From assembly GCA_020555605.1 (NCBI GenBank), contig JAJCJC010000003.1, positions 62,001 through 126,000 on the forward strand: a DNA stretch of 64,000 bases. Direction: 5' to 3'. The stretch comes from a bacterium 210917-SL.2.15 (lineage in GTDB: Bacteria > Bacillota > Clostridia > Oscillospirales > Oscillospiraceae). Every line of letters begins with the position of its first letter. Position 1 is the first letter of the stretch. The notes beneath the pieces were generated by a model. That model saw nothing but the letters and a program-made list of their open reading frames with translations. It did no database searches and was not told the origin of the DNA. Below, piece after piece: positions 48,145 through 55,802 of the stretch. A program made the position numbers and the translations under genes.

Positions 48145-48876
48145 TCAACCCTCCACCGCCTTTTTGTCTGCCTCTTCCTGCGCGATCTCTTCCGCGTCCT
48201 GCTTTGACCGGAACAGGGCGGCAACTACCGCGCCCAGCGCGTCGCCCCACAAATAGGGCGGATAATCGTTCAGCGTGGACATGAGCGCGTCCACGGCTTC
48301 CAGCTTCATTTCTTCACGGCGCGCGGCCTGCTCTTCTTCGTCGTCCTCTCCGGGGATAGATACCAAGATTACAGATTTCGGATAGCAAAGCGGGCGGACG
48401 CCCCAGTCGCCGTAGTACGCGTCGTACCAGTCCAGCGCGCCGGAGGAATCGACGTTGCGGACGCAAGCGTTATATTCCGGGTCACACGTCCACGGGGTCA
48501 GGTTCCAGCACCACGCGTCCACGGGCGGGGTGATGTCCCGATACTTCCGGCACAGCGCGTCGGACCGCAAGGCGATCTTGTCCACGGCGGTTCCGTAATC
48601 GGTCATTCCGTCGTCGGCGGTCAGGTCGCTTTCCCAATCAAGGAACGCGGCCCGGTCTGCGCCCTCCGCAACCAATGCGTCAAGGAACGCCCCGTTCAGT
48701 TCACGGCGCAAAGAGGATTTCCGCCAGTCGTTGCAGTTCTCTTCATCGAACGCCCGGCGAAAAACAGGCTCCGCCGCCAGACAAAGCGTTCCCGCGCCGA
48801 TGTCCTCGAATTTGACCCACTCAACGCCGCCATACATGAAGCGATCGCCCGGTTTCAGTTCAGCAAGTTTTTTCAT
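48145..48876 (-). CDS. DGR target 2: DUF6273-like protein with VR2
   Basis: The 243-aa product has an N-terminal DUF6273/C-lectin-like domain (LKPGDRFMYGGVEWVKFEDI; FRRAFDEENCNDWRKSSLRR) related to the tail adhesin. VR2 falls at about residues 138-164 (RNVDSSGALDWYDAYYGDWG). After GVRPLCYPKSVILVS comes a charged helical tail (EDDEEEQAARREEMK; AEEIAQEEADKKAVEG) not shared with the adhesin. There is no signal peptide or membrane helix, so it would be intracellular unless packaged. GGAGG precedes the ATG, which overlaps the upstream gene. Confidence 0.85.
   Translation of the reverse strand: MKKLAELKPGDRFMYGGVEWVKFEDIGAGTLCLAAEPVFRRAFDEENCNDWRKSSLRRELNGAFLDALVAEGADRAAFLDWESDLTADDGMTDYGTAVDKIALRSDALCRKYRDITPPVDAWCWNLTPWTCDPEYNACVRNVDSSGALDWYDAYYGDWGVRPLCYPKSVILVSIPGEDDEEEQAARREEMKLEAVDALMSTLNDYPPYLWGDALGAVVAALFRSKQDAEEIAQEEADKKAVEG
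48386..48464 (-). repeat. DGR variable repeat VR2
   Basis: This segment aligns without gaps to 15352-15430 of the template over 79 bp. There are 10 mismatches, 9 at template A (coding strand). The single other change lies in the 2-nt loop of the boundary inverted repeat (GGGCG-GA-CGCCC), leaving the stem intact. Beyond the TR boundary VR2 and VR1 remain similar to each other (CAAAG, then GGATA/GATTA and ATACCAAGATT) where the TR does not match. Confidence 0.92.
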
Positions 48877-49183
48877 GGTCCTTTTCCTCCCGAAAAATAG
48901 ATTTGATTTCCTTGATATAGTCCCGCACCGTTGCGGAAATTGTGTAGTAGAACACGGGGAGGAAGAGGGCGAAAACTTCGCCGCCGATCGCCTTATATCC
49001 CCGTTCTGTCAGGGCGTAGGCCGCACCCGCTCGAAACAGCAGGACCCCGGCCACGGTCAGGGCCGCATATTTCGCCACGGTCCAGCCGTTCAGCCGAACG
49101 CGCCGCCGGGTGTGCTTCTGGCTCCGCCGCCGCGGGCGGGCTTGTCCCGCTCCAATGGTGATTGTTCTGATTTCCTGCGTCAT
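48860..49183 (-). CDS. Small membrane protein beside DGR target 2
   Basis: The 107-aa product has a basic N-terminal half (RPRRRSQKHTRRRVRLNG), two hydrophobic helices (AKYAALTVAGVLLFRAGAAY; GGEVFALFLPVFYYTISAT) and a charged tail. It ends 16 bp inside the DGR target 2 gene. Unknown, but coupled to that gene. Confidence 0.6.
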   Translation of the reverse strand: MTQEIRTITIGAGQARPRRRSQKHTRRRVRLNGWTVAKYAALTVAGVLLFRAGAAYALTERGYKAIGGEVFALFLPVFYYTISATVRDYIKEIKSIFREEKDHEKTC

Positions 49184-49377
49184 GGTGTCGCCTCTTTCTC
49201 GAATCTGAACCCGGCCTTGAATGCTTCTATGCACTCTTTAGCAATCAGGTCTTTCAATCTGCCGTACTCCAAATAGTCGTTGTAACTTCCGCCCCGCAGG
49301 TACGCCGGGCGCGCTCCGATTTTCTCCATGTCTGCGATCAGACTTTTAACCCGTTCGTTCGGTTCTTCCGGGGTCAT
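49180..49377 (-). CDS. 65-aa phage protein, unknown
   Basis: The ATG at 49377 follows AAGGAG. The product (MTPEEPNERVKSLIADMEKI; LKDLIAKECIEAFKAGFRFE) is helical and acidic. No family recognised. Confidence 0.5.
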   Translation of the reverse strand: MTPEEPNERVKSLIADMEKIGARPAYLRGGSYNDYLEYGRLKDLIAKECIEAFKAGFRFEKEATP

Positions 49378-49588
49378 CTTCTCCCGCTCCTTTTGGCAAC
49401 GTGATTCGGTCCGCCGCCGCGATTGCAACGGCGCGCCCGTTCCGGTCCAGCAGTTCGCCTTGCACGTGAAGACCTTTCCCGTCCGGGGTCTTTCGGTAAA
49501 TCACCGCCGTTATTTTCTGATAGGTGATACCGCCGAACGCAACCGGGCGTTCATCCAGAAAAGCCCGCTTCAATTCATTCACTGTCAC
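49346..49588 (-). CDS. 80-aa phage protein, unknown
   Basis: GTG at 49588 follows AAAGGCGG. The product reads VTVNELKRAFLDERPVAFGG and onward and appears to be a small beta-rich domain (ITYQKITAVIYRKTPDGKGL). It overlaps its neighbours on both sides. Unknown. Confidence 0.5.
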   Translation of the reverse strand: MTVNELKRAFLDERPVAFGGITYQKITAVIYRKTPDGKGLHVQGELLDRNGRAVAIAAADRITLPKGAGEDDPGRTERTG

Positions 49589-49754
49589 GGCGCGCACCGC
49601 CTTTCCGGGAAATCTCGTATTCCGCCCCGTAGCGGCGGCGTTTGCACCGCCAACAGGTGATTTTCAGGTTCTTTCCGCCTGCTATGCGTGTTATGTCGTG
49701 CTTCCCGGCCTTTTTCAGTTCGAGAAAGCAGGGCAAGCAGAATTGACGCTTCAC
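49575..49754 (-). CDS. 59-aa zinc-finger protein
   Basis: GTG at 49754 gives MKRQFCLPCFLELKKAGKHD and then KITCWRCKRRRYGAEYEISR. Two CxxC pairs 28 residues apart form one zinc site. It overlaps the upstream gene's stop by 4 bp. Similar small proteins are frequent in Clostridia phage early regions. Unknown role. Confidence 0.6.
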   Translation of the reverse strand: MKRQFCLPCFLELKKAGKHDITRIAGGKNLKITCWRCKRRRYGAEYEISRKGGARRDSE

Positions 49755-50026
49755 AGCTTCACCCCCTCTTTGATTTTCAAATAGAATTCCTCCGGGGTCA
49801 TGTCCGCCGGAACGGTCAAACTGATTGCGTGGAACTGCTTACGGCATTTCGTACATTCCCGCCGCTCGATTGCCCCCACGGTCCAGATATTCACACTTCC
49901 GCCGTGGCCGGGGTAAAGTCCGATTTCTCCGCAACGGGGACAAACAACACGCAAGCCATTTTTCACGATCTCGCCGGATTCTCCGTAAATCACGCCGTTT
50001 GTGGCCTCTCGCGCTACGTTCTTCAT
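49751..50026 (-). CDS. Zinc-ribbon protein (91 aa)
   Basis: The product has CPRCGEIGLYPGHG and ECTKCRKQFHAISLTV, a two-knuckle zinc ribbon, with flanking helices. It overlaps the next gene by 4 bp. Probably nucleic-acid binding; unknown function. Confidence 0.6.
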   Translation of the reverse strand: MKNVAREATNGVIYGESGEIVKNGLRVVCPRCGEIGLYPGHGGSVNIWTVGAIERRECTKCRKQFHAISLTVPADMTPEEFYLKIKEGVKL

Positions 50027-50202
50027 TCCGGTTCCCTCTCGATCACTTCACAATCCCCGGCGCGGATTCCCAAATAGTTCCCGCCGTGGTGGATGAAATA
50101 GACTGTTTCGCCGTCCCCGGTCGTCGATACCCCTTGCACGTAGAAAATCCGGCCTTTCTCAACAAGCGGAATTTTTGTATCGCGGGTGATTCGGATTTTC
50201 AC
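50023..50202 (-). CDS. 59-aa beta-rich phage protein
   Basis: GTG at 50202 after GGGTG gives MKIRITRDTKIPLVEKGRIF, then GDGETVYFIHHGGNYLGIRA. The pattern suggests a small barrel. Unknown. Confidence 0.5.
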   Translation of the reverse strand: MKIRITRDTKIPLVEKGRIFYVQGVSTTGDGETVYFIHHGGNYLGIRAGDCEVIEREPE

Positions 50203-50206
50203 GCCG

Positions 50207-50593
50207 TCACCCTCTTTCCCAAATCCGCTTGACTTCTTCGCAACAGTAGTCCGCCCCGTTGGTTAGCACCCAATCTTTCAGATCGTCCCGCTGGGCGCGC
50301 TTGCAATGCCGTTCCAACGCGTCGTAATCGTCTTGCAGGGTGTCCGGGTTCAGGAATTTCAGGGTTTGCCCCGTGGCGAACGCCAGTTCAGCCGAAACCA
50401 CAATGCACCCTGTTCCGTCGTAGGTGTCCGGGTGAATGCGAATGAACAGGTTCCCCAACCTCATTTTGAAGTAGCCGGGCATTGCGGTTTCTTCTTTTGT
50501 CAGGCCCTTTGCGGTCCCGAATTCCTGCATTGCCACGGCGCGGGCGGTTTTCAAGGTCAGCTTCACGCCGCCGGGATAGTCCTTTTTCTTCAT
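50207..50593 (-). CDS. Phage early protein, unknown (128 aa)
   Basis: The product (MKKKDYPGGVKLTLKTARAV; RIHPDTYDGTGCIVVSAELA; ALERHCKRAQRDDLKDWVLT) has a globular pattern without a recognised family. GGCGGAGGCGG precedes the ATG. Confidence 0.5.
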   Translation of the reverse strand: MKKKDYPGGVKLTLKTARAVAMQEFGTAKGLTKEETAMPGYFKMRLGNLFIRIHPDTYDGTGCIVVSAELAFATGQTLKFLNPDTLQDDYDALERHCKRAQRDDLKDWVLTNGADYCCEEVKRIWERG

Positions 50594-50841
50594 GGTTCCG
50601 CCTCCGCCTCCATAGCTTCAAGCCCTAACCACCAGCCCGGACTATTCCGTTTGTCCTCATAAGGACAAGGGCTTCCATCGTCACAACTGACCTTTCCGCA
50701 CCCGGCGCAATAGTTCCGCTGGAATTCTTCGTCCCACGGCCCTTCCAAAATCGGCAAGGCCCGCAAGAACGCGGCCAGCGTCTCCGGGTTTTTGGTGATC
50801 GCTTCAAAATTAGTTGCCAACTCGCACGCCCCCTTTAGCAT
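50590..50841 (-). CDS. Small Cys-rich phage protein
   Basis: The 83-aa product (MLKGACELATNFEAITKNPE) has a CxxC-x5-C-x3-C cluster (YCAGCGKVSCDDGSPCPYED). The pattern recurs in early phage proteins. Function unknown. Confidence 0.55.
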   Translation of the reverse strand: MLKGACELATNFEAITKNPETLAAFLRALPILEGPWDEEFQRNYCAGCGKVSCDDGSPCPYEDKRNSPGWWLGLEAMEAEAEP

Positions 50842-51088
50842 TCGCCGCGGCGGGCTTCCCGCGCCGCTTGAAATTCTCCTGAACTCTCTGTTGTGCAAGA
50901 ACGGGGTTGTATTCCCGCCGCTGGTTGCGGTCAAGTTCTCCCGTTTCGCCGCGCTTCAATTCGCGGTAGACCGTTGCCGTTGTCACGCCAAGCCCTGCGG
51001 CAATGTCGGCCACGCGGTCCCCGTTCAGGTATCGGGCGGCGATCTGCTCTCGGTCCCGAAAGTCTATGTATCTGTACTGCCGCACCAC
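50810..51088 (-). CDS. Helix-turn-helix protein resembling an IS30 N-terminal domain
   Basis: The 92-aa product is almost only a DNA-binding domain: REQIAARYLNGDRVADIAAG, LGVTTATVYRELKRGETGEL, then RREYNPVLAQQRVQENFKRR. This HTH_38 plus Y-x-P-x-x-A-Q layout is that of IS30 transposase N-termini, but the catalytic core is absent. It starts at GTG after GGGGGTG. It lies near the right end, opposite the transposase, and may regulate early transcription or transposition. Confidence 0.7.
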   Translation of the reverse strand: MVRQYRYIDFRDREQIAARYLNGDRVADIAAGLGVTTATVYRELKRGETGELDRNQRREYNPVLAQQRVQENFKRRGKPAAANAKGGVRVGN

Positions 51089-51153
51089 ATTTCACCCCCG
51101 TTCTGTTTCTGCTTCCCGTGGGCGCGGTTGTGGTACACCGCGCCCACGGCCTT

Positions 51154-51963
51154 TCATTCGTAAACTTGATAAATCTCGCCGTTTTTCATCAGCCACGCCC
51201 GCCCCGAACAGTTAAAGCGGATGAAGTTCCAGTCCGTCGCGTCATAGTACGGGGTCCCGATGATTTTTACCCGGCTTGCCTCGAACCCGAATTCCTCGCA
51301 AACTTCAATCCGCGCGGCCTCTTCGGTGATCTCTTCGGAACAGTTATTGACCTCCCATTTCTCGCGGCCCACTTGATACGCAATAACCGCTTCCGGTCTA
51401 TTCACGCACCATCTGTAATGCGCGTACTGCATAACGTCGCCCGCAGTCAGCCGCCCCGCGTTCACGTGTTCCATGACCGCCTCGTAAAGCCCCGACGCGT
51501 CAACCAGCTTCCCGCGGCTCATAACCTCCGCCGCAAACTCTTCTTCTGTCAGGGTGATTCCGTGTTGTGCTTTCCACGCCCGGTCATAGCCAGCTTTTAG
51601 CGCGTCGCTCGAATCGTACAAATATCCGTTATCCAGCACGAATTTTTCAAACGGTTTCAGATTTGCGAAATCCGCCGTTTCCCTGATTTTCTCGGCCAGC
51701 AAGTCACCATATCCGGGAACTGCCCCCACATTCTCCGGGAGGTCCGCCCGCTCGTTTTCGTCGTAAATCCGGCTATCCGGGTGCTTGTCGCTCCAAAACT
51801 CGATGCGCCCGCCGTCGTTCACCTCGTAGAACGTCCCATTCTCTTCCGTTGCATAGGTCTTTCGGATCACGTTCCCCTCCAATGTGGATTTTTCTTTGTA
51901 ATGAACTCCACCGATGATTTCCGCTTTCGCGGCCTCGTACTCTTCAAAAGAAACGTGCGTCAT
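51154..51963 (-). CDS. First gene of the leftward early operon, unknown
   Basis: The 269-aa product begins MTHVSFEEYEAAKAEIIGGV, with GGGAGG before the ATG. It has a low-complexity, charged N-terminal half and a C-terminal half with EFGFEASRVKIIGTPYYDAT and RAWLMKNGEIYQVYE. I recognise no family and see no recombinase motif. It lies next to the right end, in an early-gene position. Confidence 0.55.
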   Translation of the reverse strand: MTHVSFEEYEAAKAEIIGGVHYKEKSTLEGNVIRKTYATEENGTFYEVNDGGRIEFWSDKHPDSRIYDENERADLPENVGAVPGYGDLLAEKIRETADFANLKPFEKFVLDNGYLYDSSDALKAGYDRAWKAQHGITLTEEEFAAEVMSRGKLVDASGLYEAVMEHVNAGRLTAGDVMQYAHYRWCVNRPEAVIAYQVGREKWEVNNCSEEITEEAARIEVCEEFGFEASRVKIIGTPYYDATDWNFIRFNCSGRAWLMKNGEIYQVYE

Positions 51964-52079
51964 GTCGGTTCCTCCCTTGTATTTCCGGCTCTGTTATGGT
52001 AAAAAAATAAATGCGATAGAACTTTCACCCGTCGTTCGACGTGGTGTTTGTTCTTTCGCATTTAATACTACAAGGCGCG
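51964..52079. promoter_or_regulatory. Right-end control region (early leftward transcription)
   Basis: The 116 bp between the first early gene and attR contain no gene. They hold an inverted pair: AAATGCGATAGAAC (52009-52022) and GTTCTTTCGCATTT (52050-52063), 13/14 complementary across about 27 bp. No clean -35/-10 pair is apparent on the minus strand. The pair could be an operator or a terminal recombinase-binding array. Confidence 0.45.
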
Positions 52080-52094
52080 CTTTTTTCTGTTTCC
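52080..52094. repeat. attR candidate (15-bp direct repeat)
   Basis: CTTTTTTCTGTTTCC is identical to 3407-3421. To its right the composition changes to host-like sequence and the uraA promoter starts 12 bp later. Confidence 0.6.
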
Positions 52095-52105
52095 ATATTT
52101 TTCCC

Positions 52106-52134
52106 TTGCTTTTTATGGGGCTTTCTGCTACCAT
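52106..52134 (+). promoter_or_regulatory. uraA promoter
   Basis: TTGCTT (52106-52111) and TACCAT (52129-52134) are 17 bp apart, with an extended TG-n before the -10. It drives the attenuator leader and uraA. It lies just outside the prophage, so integration should leave it intact. Confidence 0.55.
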
Positions 52135-52164
52135 AAAACAGAATGAGAGTGGAGGTGGAAACGG

Positions 52165-52269
52165 ATGCGGCTGTGGTCCCCAAAAGGGAGTATGTGTTTT
52201 GGGCGCAGCGATACATCTGTTTCTGATGTTCCATTTGAGGTTGCAATCGCTTTTATGTCTGGTTCATAA
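52165..52269 (+). CDS. uraA leader peptide (34 aa)
   Basis: ATG at 52165 follows GGAGGTGG with a good spacer. The 34 codons begin MRLWSPKGSMCFGRSDTSVS and end IAFMSGS. The stop TAA (52267-52269) lies inside the 3' arm of the terminator hairpin, so a ribosome finishing the peptide would melt it. This is the geometry of pyrBI-type leaders. Confidence 0.6.
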   Translation: MRLWSPKGSMCFGRSDTSVSDVPFEVAIAFMSGS

Positions 52270-52285
52270 AGCGGTTGCTTTTTTT
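52243..52285 (+). terminator. uraA attenuator
   Basis: GCAATCGCTTTTATG (52243-52257) pairs with CATAAAGCGGTTGC (52265-52278), with one bulge, followed by seven T. It lies 53 bp before the uraA ATG and overlaps the leader peptide end. No PyrR-binding hairpin motif is evident. Confidence 0.8.
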
Positions 52286-52338
52286 GGGGCTGCATAAATT
52301 GATGCGGCTTTGAAATCGTAAAAGGGGGAATTTTATTC

Positions 52339-53748
52339 ATGAAACAGCAAACAACCACGCAGCAGCCCATTTACGACGCCCGTACTCTGGGGCGGCCGAA
52401 AATGGCGATCCTGGGCCTGCAGCACATGTTCGCCATGTTTGGGGCAACGATCCTTGTGCCGATCCTGACTGGGATTTATTTTACGGAAAACGGCGCCTCT
52501 TATGGACTGTCCATTCAGGTCACACTGCTGTTTGCCGGTCTTGGCACCTTGTTTTTCCATCTGTGCAGCAAATTTCAGGTTCCCGCGTTTTTGGGCTCGT
52601 CCTTTGCGTTTCTGGGCGGTTTTCAAACGATCGCAACGCTGGATACCGGTATTTTTGCCGGTATGCCCATGAGCGAGCGTCTGCCCTATGCCTGCGGCGG
52701 TATTGTGGTGGCGGGCCTCATGTACCTGGTGCTGGCGGCCATTATCAAAACGGTGGGCGTGCACCGCGTGATGCGCTTCCTGCCGCCGGTGGTTACCGGC
52801 CCGATCATCATCTGCATCGGTCTGACTCTGGCGCCTTCCGCCGTTTCCAACGCATCCAGCAACTGGTTTTTGGCGGTTGTGGCGCTGGCCGTGATCATCG
52901 TTTTCAATATCTGGGGCAGAGGAATGTTTAAAATCATTCCGATTCTCATGGGCGTTTTGATTTCCTATGGTGTCGCCTTGGCGATGTATTCTATGGGAAT
53001 GACGAACCCCGACGGCACGGCGATTTTGAATTTTGCTGATGTTGCGGCGGCCAACTGGGTGGGGCTTCCGCCGATGAAGCTGTGCAAATTTGACGTTACC
53101 GCCATTCTGGTCATGGCGCCGATTGCGCTGGCTACGATGATGGAGCATATCGGCGATATGTCCGCCATTTCTGCTACGGTGGGGAAGAATTACCTGGCCA
53201 ATCCGGGCCTGCACCGCACGCTGGTCGGCGACGGCATCGCCACGGCTATGGCTGCGCTGTTCGGCGGGCCTGCCAATACGACGTATGGCGAGAATACCGG
53301 CGTGCTGGTGCTTTCCAAAGTCTACGATCCCCGCGTCATCCGTTTGGCCGCGGTCTATGCAATCGTGCTCAGCTTTATTCCGAAATTTGCCAATGTGATC
53401 GGCTCGATGCCCAGCGCCATCATCGGCGGCGTCAGCTTCATGCTCTACGGTATGATTTCTGCCATCGGCGTGCGTAACGTAGTGGAGAGTAAGGTGGATT
53501 TCACCAAGTCCCGCAATCTGATTATTGCGGCAGTGATTCTGGTGTGCGGCCTGGGCTTCTCTTCCGGCTTGACCTTTGTGGTGGCGGGCACTTCGATCAC
53601 GCTGACGGGGTTGGCTGTGGCTGCGATTGCCGGCATCGTACTCAACGCCATTCTGCCTGGCAACGATTATGTGTTTGGTGCAGATGACGAGGGAAATGGC
53701 TCTGGCAATATGGGAACCTATGGTGAGGGCGCGGAGAAGATGAAATAA
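52339..53748 (+). CDS. uraA: Uracil permease, NCS2 family
   Basis: The 469-aa product is a nucleobase:cation symporter with about 14 membrane helices. Motifs: GLQHMFAMFGATILVPILTG, FLGSSFAFLGGFQTIATLDT, and AMAALFGGPANTTYGENTGV (NCS2 motif with Glu). A C-terminal Gly/Glu-rich tail follows. AAAGGGGG precedes the ATG. The leader attenuator suggests control by pyrimidine supply. Confidence 0.92.
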   Translation: MKQQTTTQQPIYDARTLGRPKMAILGLQHMFAMFGATILVPILTGIYFTENGASYGLSIQVTLLFAGLGTLFFHLCSKFQVPAFLGSSFAFLGGFQTIATLDTGIFAGMPMSERLPYACGGIVVAGLMYLVLAAIIKTVGVHRVMRFLPPVVTGPIIICIGLTLAPSAVSNASSNWFLAVVALAVIIVFNIWGRGMFKIIPILMGVLISYGVALAMYSMGMTNPDGTAILNFADVAAANWVGLPPMKLCKFDVTAILVMAPIALATMMEHIGDMSAISATVGKNYLANPGLHRTLVGDGIATAMAALFGGPANTTYGENTGVLVLSKVYDPRVIRLAAVYAIVLSFIPKFANVIGSMPSAIIGGVSFMLYGMISAIGVRNVVESKVDFTKSRNLIIAAVILVCGLGFSSGLTFVVAGTSITLTGLAVAAIAGIVLNAILPGNDYVFGADDEGNGSGNMGTYGEGAEKMK

Positions 53749-53763
53749 TCCGATTCGATAACA

Positions 53764-53793
53764 TGAGGCGGCGGGCTTATGTCCGCCGCCTCA
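53764..53793. terminator. Bidirectional terminator
   Basis: TGAGGCGGCGG (53764-53774) pairs with CCGCCGCCTCA (53783-53793). It lies between uraA and the convergent glycyl-radical pseudogene. Confidence 0.7.
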
Positions 53794-53828
53794 TATTTCA
53801 TCGGTTCATCTGTTTGCTGAAGCGAAGG

Positions 53829-55601
53829 TCAATTCCGGTCAATGGTGGTTCGGCTGATGATTTCGTCCTGTACCTCTTTGCACAACTCTACAAAAAAGGC
53901 GGAATAACCGGCCACGCGGACAATCAGGTGGCGGTGCTCTTCCGGTTTTTCCCGGGCCGCGCGCATCTTCGCATTGTCCACGCGGTTGAACTGCATCTGT
54001 GCGTTGCCGAGGAGCGAGGCGGTAGAAAGCAGGACAATCACGGCATTTCGGCTTTCCTCGGTGGCGATAAATTGGGGCGAGAGCTTGAAATTGTGTGCCA
54101 TACCCAGGCCCATGTTTTCCACATTGATCTTGGACACGGATTGGATGATTGCAGTGGGGCCGTTTTGATCCATTCCCTGTCTGGGGTCCATGCCGTCGGA
54201 CAAGGGGGCATGCGCCATGCAGCCGTCGACGAACAAGGACATAAAGGGTGTGGGATTCACATCCCGGTACACCTTTTCAATGATGGCTGCGCTACGGCAG
54301 TTTACATCAATCAAATAGTCCAGCTGCCGTTTTACAGTGGCTTTAAAATCCTCATAGGTTTTGAAGTCGGAAATGTCCCCGCTGTCCAGCCACATCCAGT
54401 TGCCGTAGGTGTTCAGCACACCGCCGTGCAACGCTATGTCGATGCAGATAGGCCACTGGGTGAAGCCGCCGGAGGTTCGCTGGTGCACACGGCCGCTCCG
54501 CTGTTCTTCTTCCACGCAGCCCATCAGGCAGGAGTCGCAGGCGTCTTCATAGGAGTAGCCTTTGCGCAGCATCATTTTGATATGCGCGTCATCGAAGTGG
54601 CAGGCGGGCATGCCGGCGCCTGCTGCAATGACGTTCACAATTTTGTTCAAATACGTTCTGGGGGACAAATTGCGGATGCGGCAGGCCAGCGCAGGCTGAT
54701 ACAGTTTCATCTGGCGCACGGCGTCCATGATAAGATATGTTAGTTCGTTTACGCCGTCGCCGCCGTTGCGTTTGATGCCGCCGACGCACATGTTGATGAA
54801 GGGTATATAGTCGGCAAAATATTTCGCGGTGGCGCTGGGCGTGTACTAGATCCCCTCAGAGCATTTGGGCATGAAGCAGGAAAACAGCTCAAAAGCGTCC
54901 TGCGGCGTGATGCGGCCGCATTCCGTATCCTTCTGGAAATAGGGATACAAGTATTGATCTACGCGGCCCGGAGAGGTACTGCACTGACTGGCTTCCAGAG
55001 ACTGGAGGGATTGGATCGCCCAAATGGACTGCAACGTTTCCACAAACGTTTCTGGGGGATGGGCGGGCACTTCTGCATTTACCTCAGCAATGTTGAGCAG
55101 TTCCGCCTTACGTGTCGGATCACTTTCTGAGGCTGCCATTGATGCGGCCATAGTCCAGCAGGCCGGCCTTTTCAGCTCCACATCGCATGCCTCGGAAAGA
55201 GATTTCCCTTTCCAGAATGGAAACAGTTTCGTGCGGATCACTTTTTTATCCTCTTCGCGGATGTAATAGGGATCTTGCGGGCGGGCAGCGATGGTATCTA
55301 ATTCCGATTCCAGCCAGTCCCAGGAGATATCCGGGGAAAATGCGCTGGCGCGCGGCTTGCCACAAGGATGCCTGACAATCGGCTCGTCTGGCTGGATCAG
55401 CATGGGCGTCGTTTCGCACGCGCGGCGAAAACTCTTTGCAATACGCAGATTTGCAGGGAGGTCGGGGTATTTTTGGGTAACCTCCGTAAAAGCCAAGGCC
55501 CGGCCAATGGTAATGCTTGGCACGGCTTTCGGATATTGTTCTTTCAAAGAATATAATCTGTCGGTGAGATAAAATGCATTTTTTCCATAAAGTTTCCCCA
55601 A
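53829..55601 (-). pseudogene. Decayed glycyl-radical enzyme, arylacetate decarboxylase-like
   Basis: The gene reads in one frame but has a TAG stop at 54846-54848 (after SCFMPKCSEGI; the next codons encode YTPSATAKYFADYIPFINMC). The 3' part keeps the thiyl Cys motif CLMGCVEEEQRSGR and glycyl loop RVAGYSAFFVEL. These resemble 4-hydroxyphenylacetate or indoleacetate decarboxylases (GCVEPQKSGR-type). The total of about 590 codons is far short of the roughly 900 of that family. The N-terminal part seems to lack a central block near LKRPACWTMAAS. So it carries at least one nonsense codon and a probable deletion, and is probably inactive. Confidence 0.8.
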
Positions 55602-55766
55602 AAGTGGATTTATTTCAGTTTTGTGTCAGTGCTTTTTTATTATTATAACGGGTAATCATACAGCCTGCATTGTATAATCCATATGGAAATCGGAGATGAT
55701 TTCAGTTTTTCGAAAAAGAAAATAGATGTTTTTGCTTTTTTGTATTTATTTCGAAGCCCGGAGTGG

Positions 55767-55796
55767 TTGACAAAGCGCGGCGAAGTGTGGTATAGT
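55767..55796 (+). promoter_or_regulatory. Promoter of the T-box operon
   Basis: TTGACA (55767-55772) and TATAGT (55791-55796) are 18 bp apart. Upstream, 55602-55766 holds no gene and should contain the promoter of the glycyl-radical gene on the other strand. Confidence 0.75.
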
Positions 55797-55802
55797 GGCA
55801 CT

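Larger units (their letters stand above)
3407..52094. mobile_element. Complete tailed prophage, lambda-type head with P2-type contractile tail, carrying a DGR
   Basis: This region of about 48.7 kb contains a lysogeny module, replication initiator, ParA/ParB, terminase, portal, protease, capsid, sheath, tube, tape measure, baseplate, fibre, DGR and lysis genes. All structural genes look intact. It lies between recN and uraA, bounded by a 15-bp direct repeat. Its base usage (CCGCC/CGGCG-rich, many TCC/GCC codons on the minus strand) differs from both flanks. No tyrosine or serine integrase is present; the only recombinase is an IS30-family transposase at the left end. The contractile tail genes indicate a myovirus morphology. 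Confidence 0.93.

Noticed and set aside
48145..48876. DGR target 2 as a mere duplicate of the tail adhesin
   Set aside because: Similarity to the TR is high only within the repeat, with differences concentrated at template A. The flanking domains differ strongly and the C-terminus is unrelated.
53829..55601. The TAG in the glycyl-radical gene as a pyrrolysine codon
   Set aside because: The protein also appears to miss a large block, and nothing in the window suggests a pyrrolysine system, so decay is the simpler reading.
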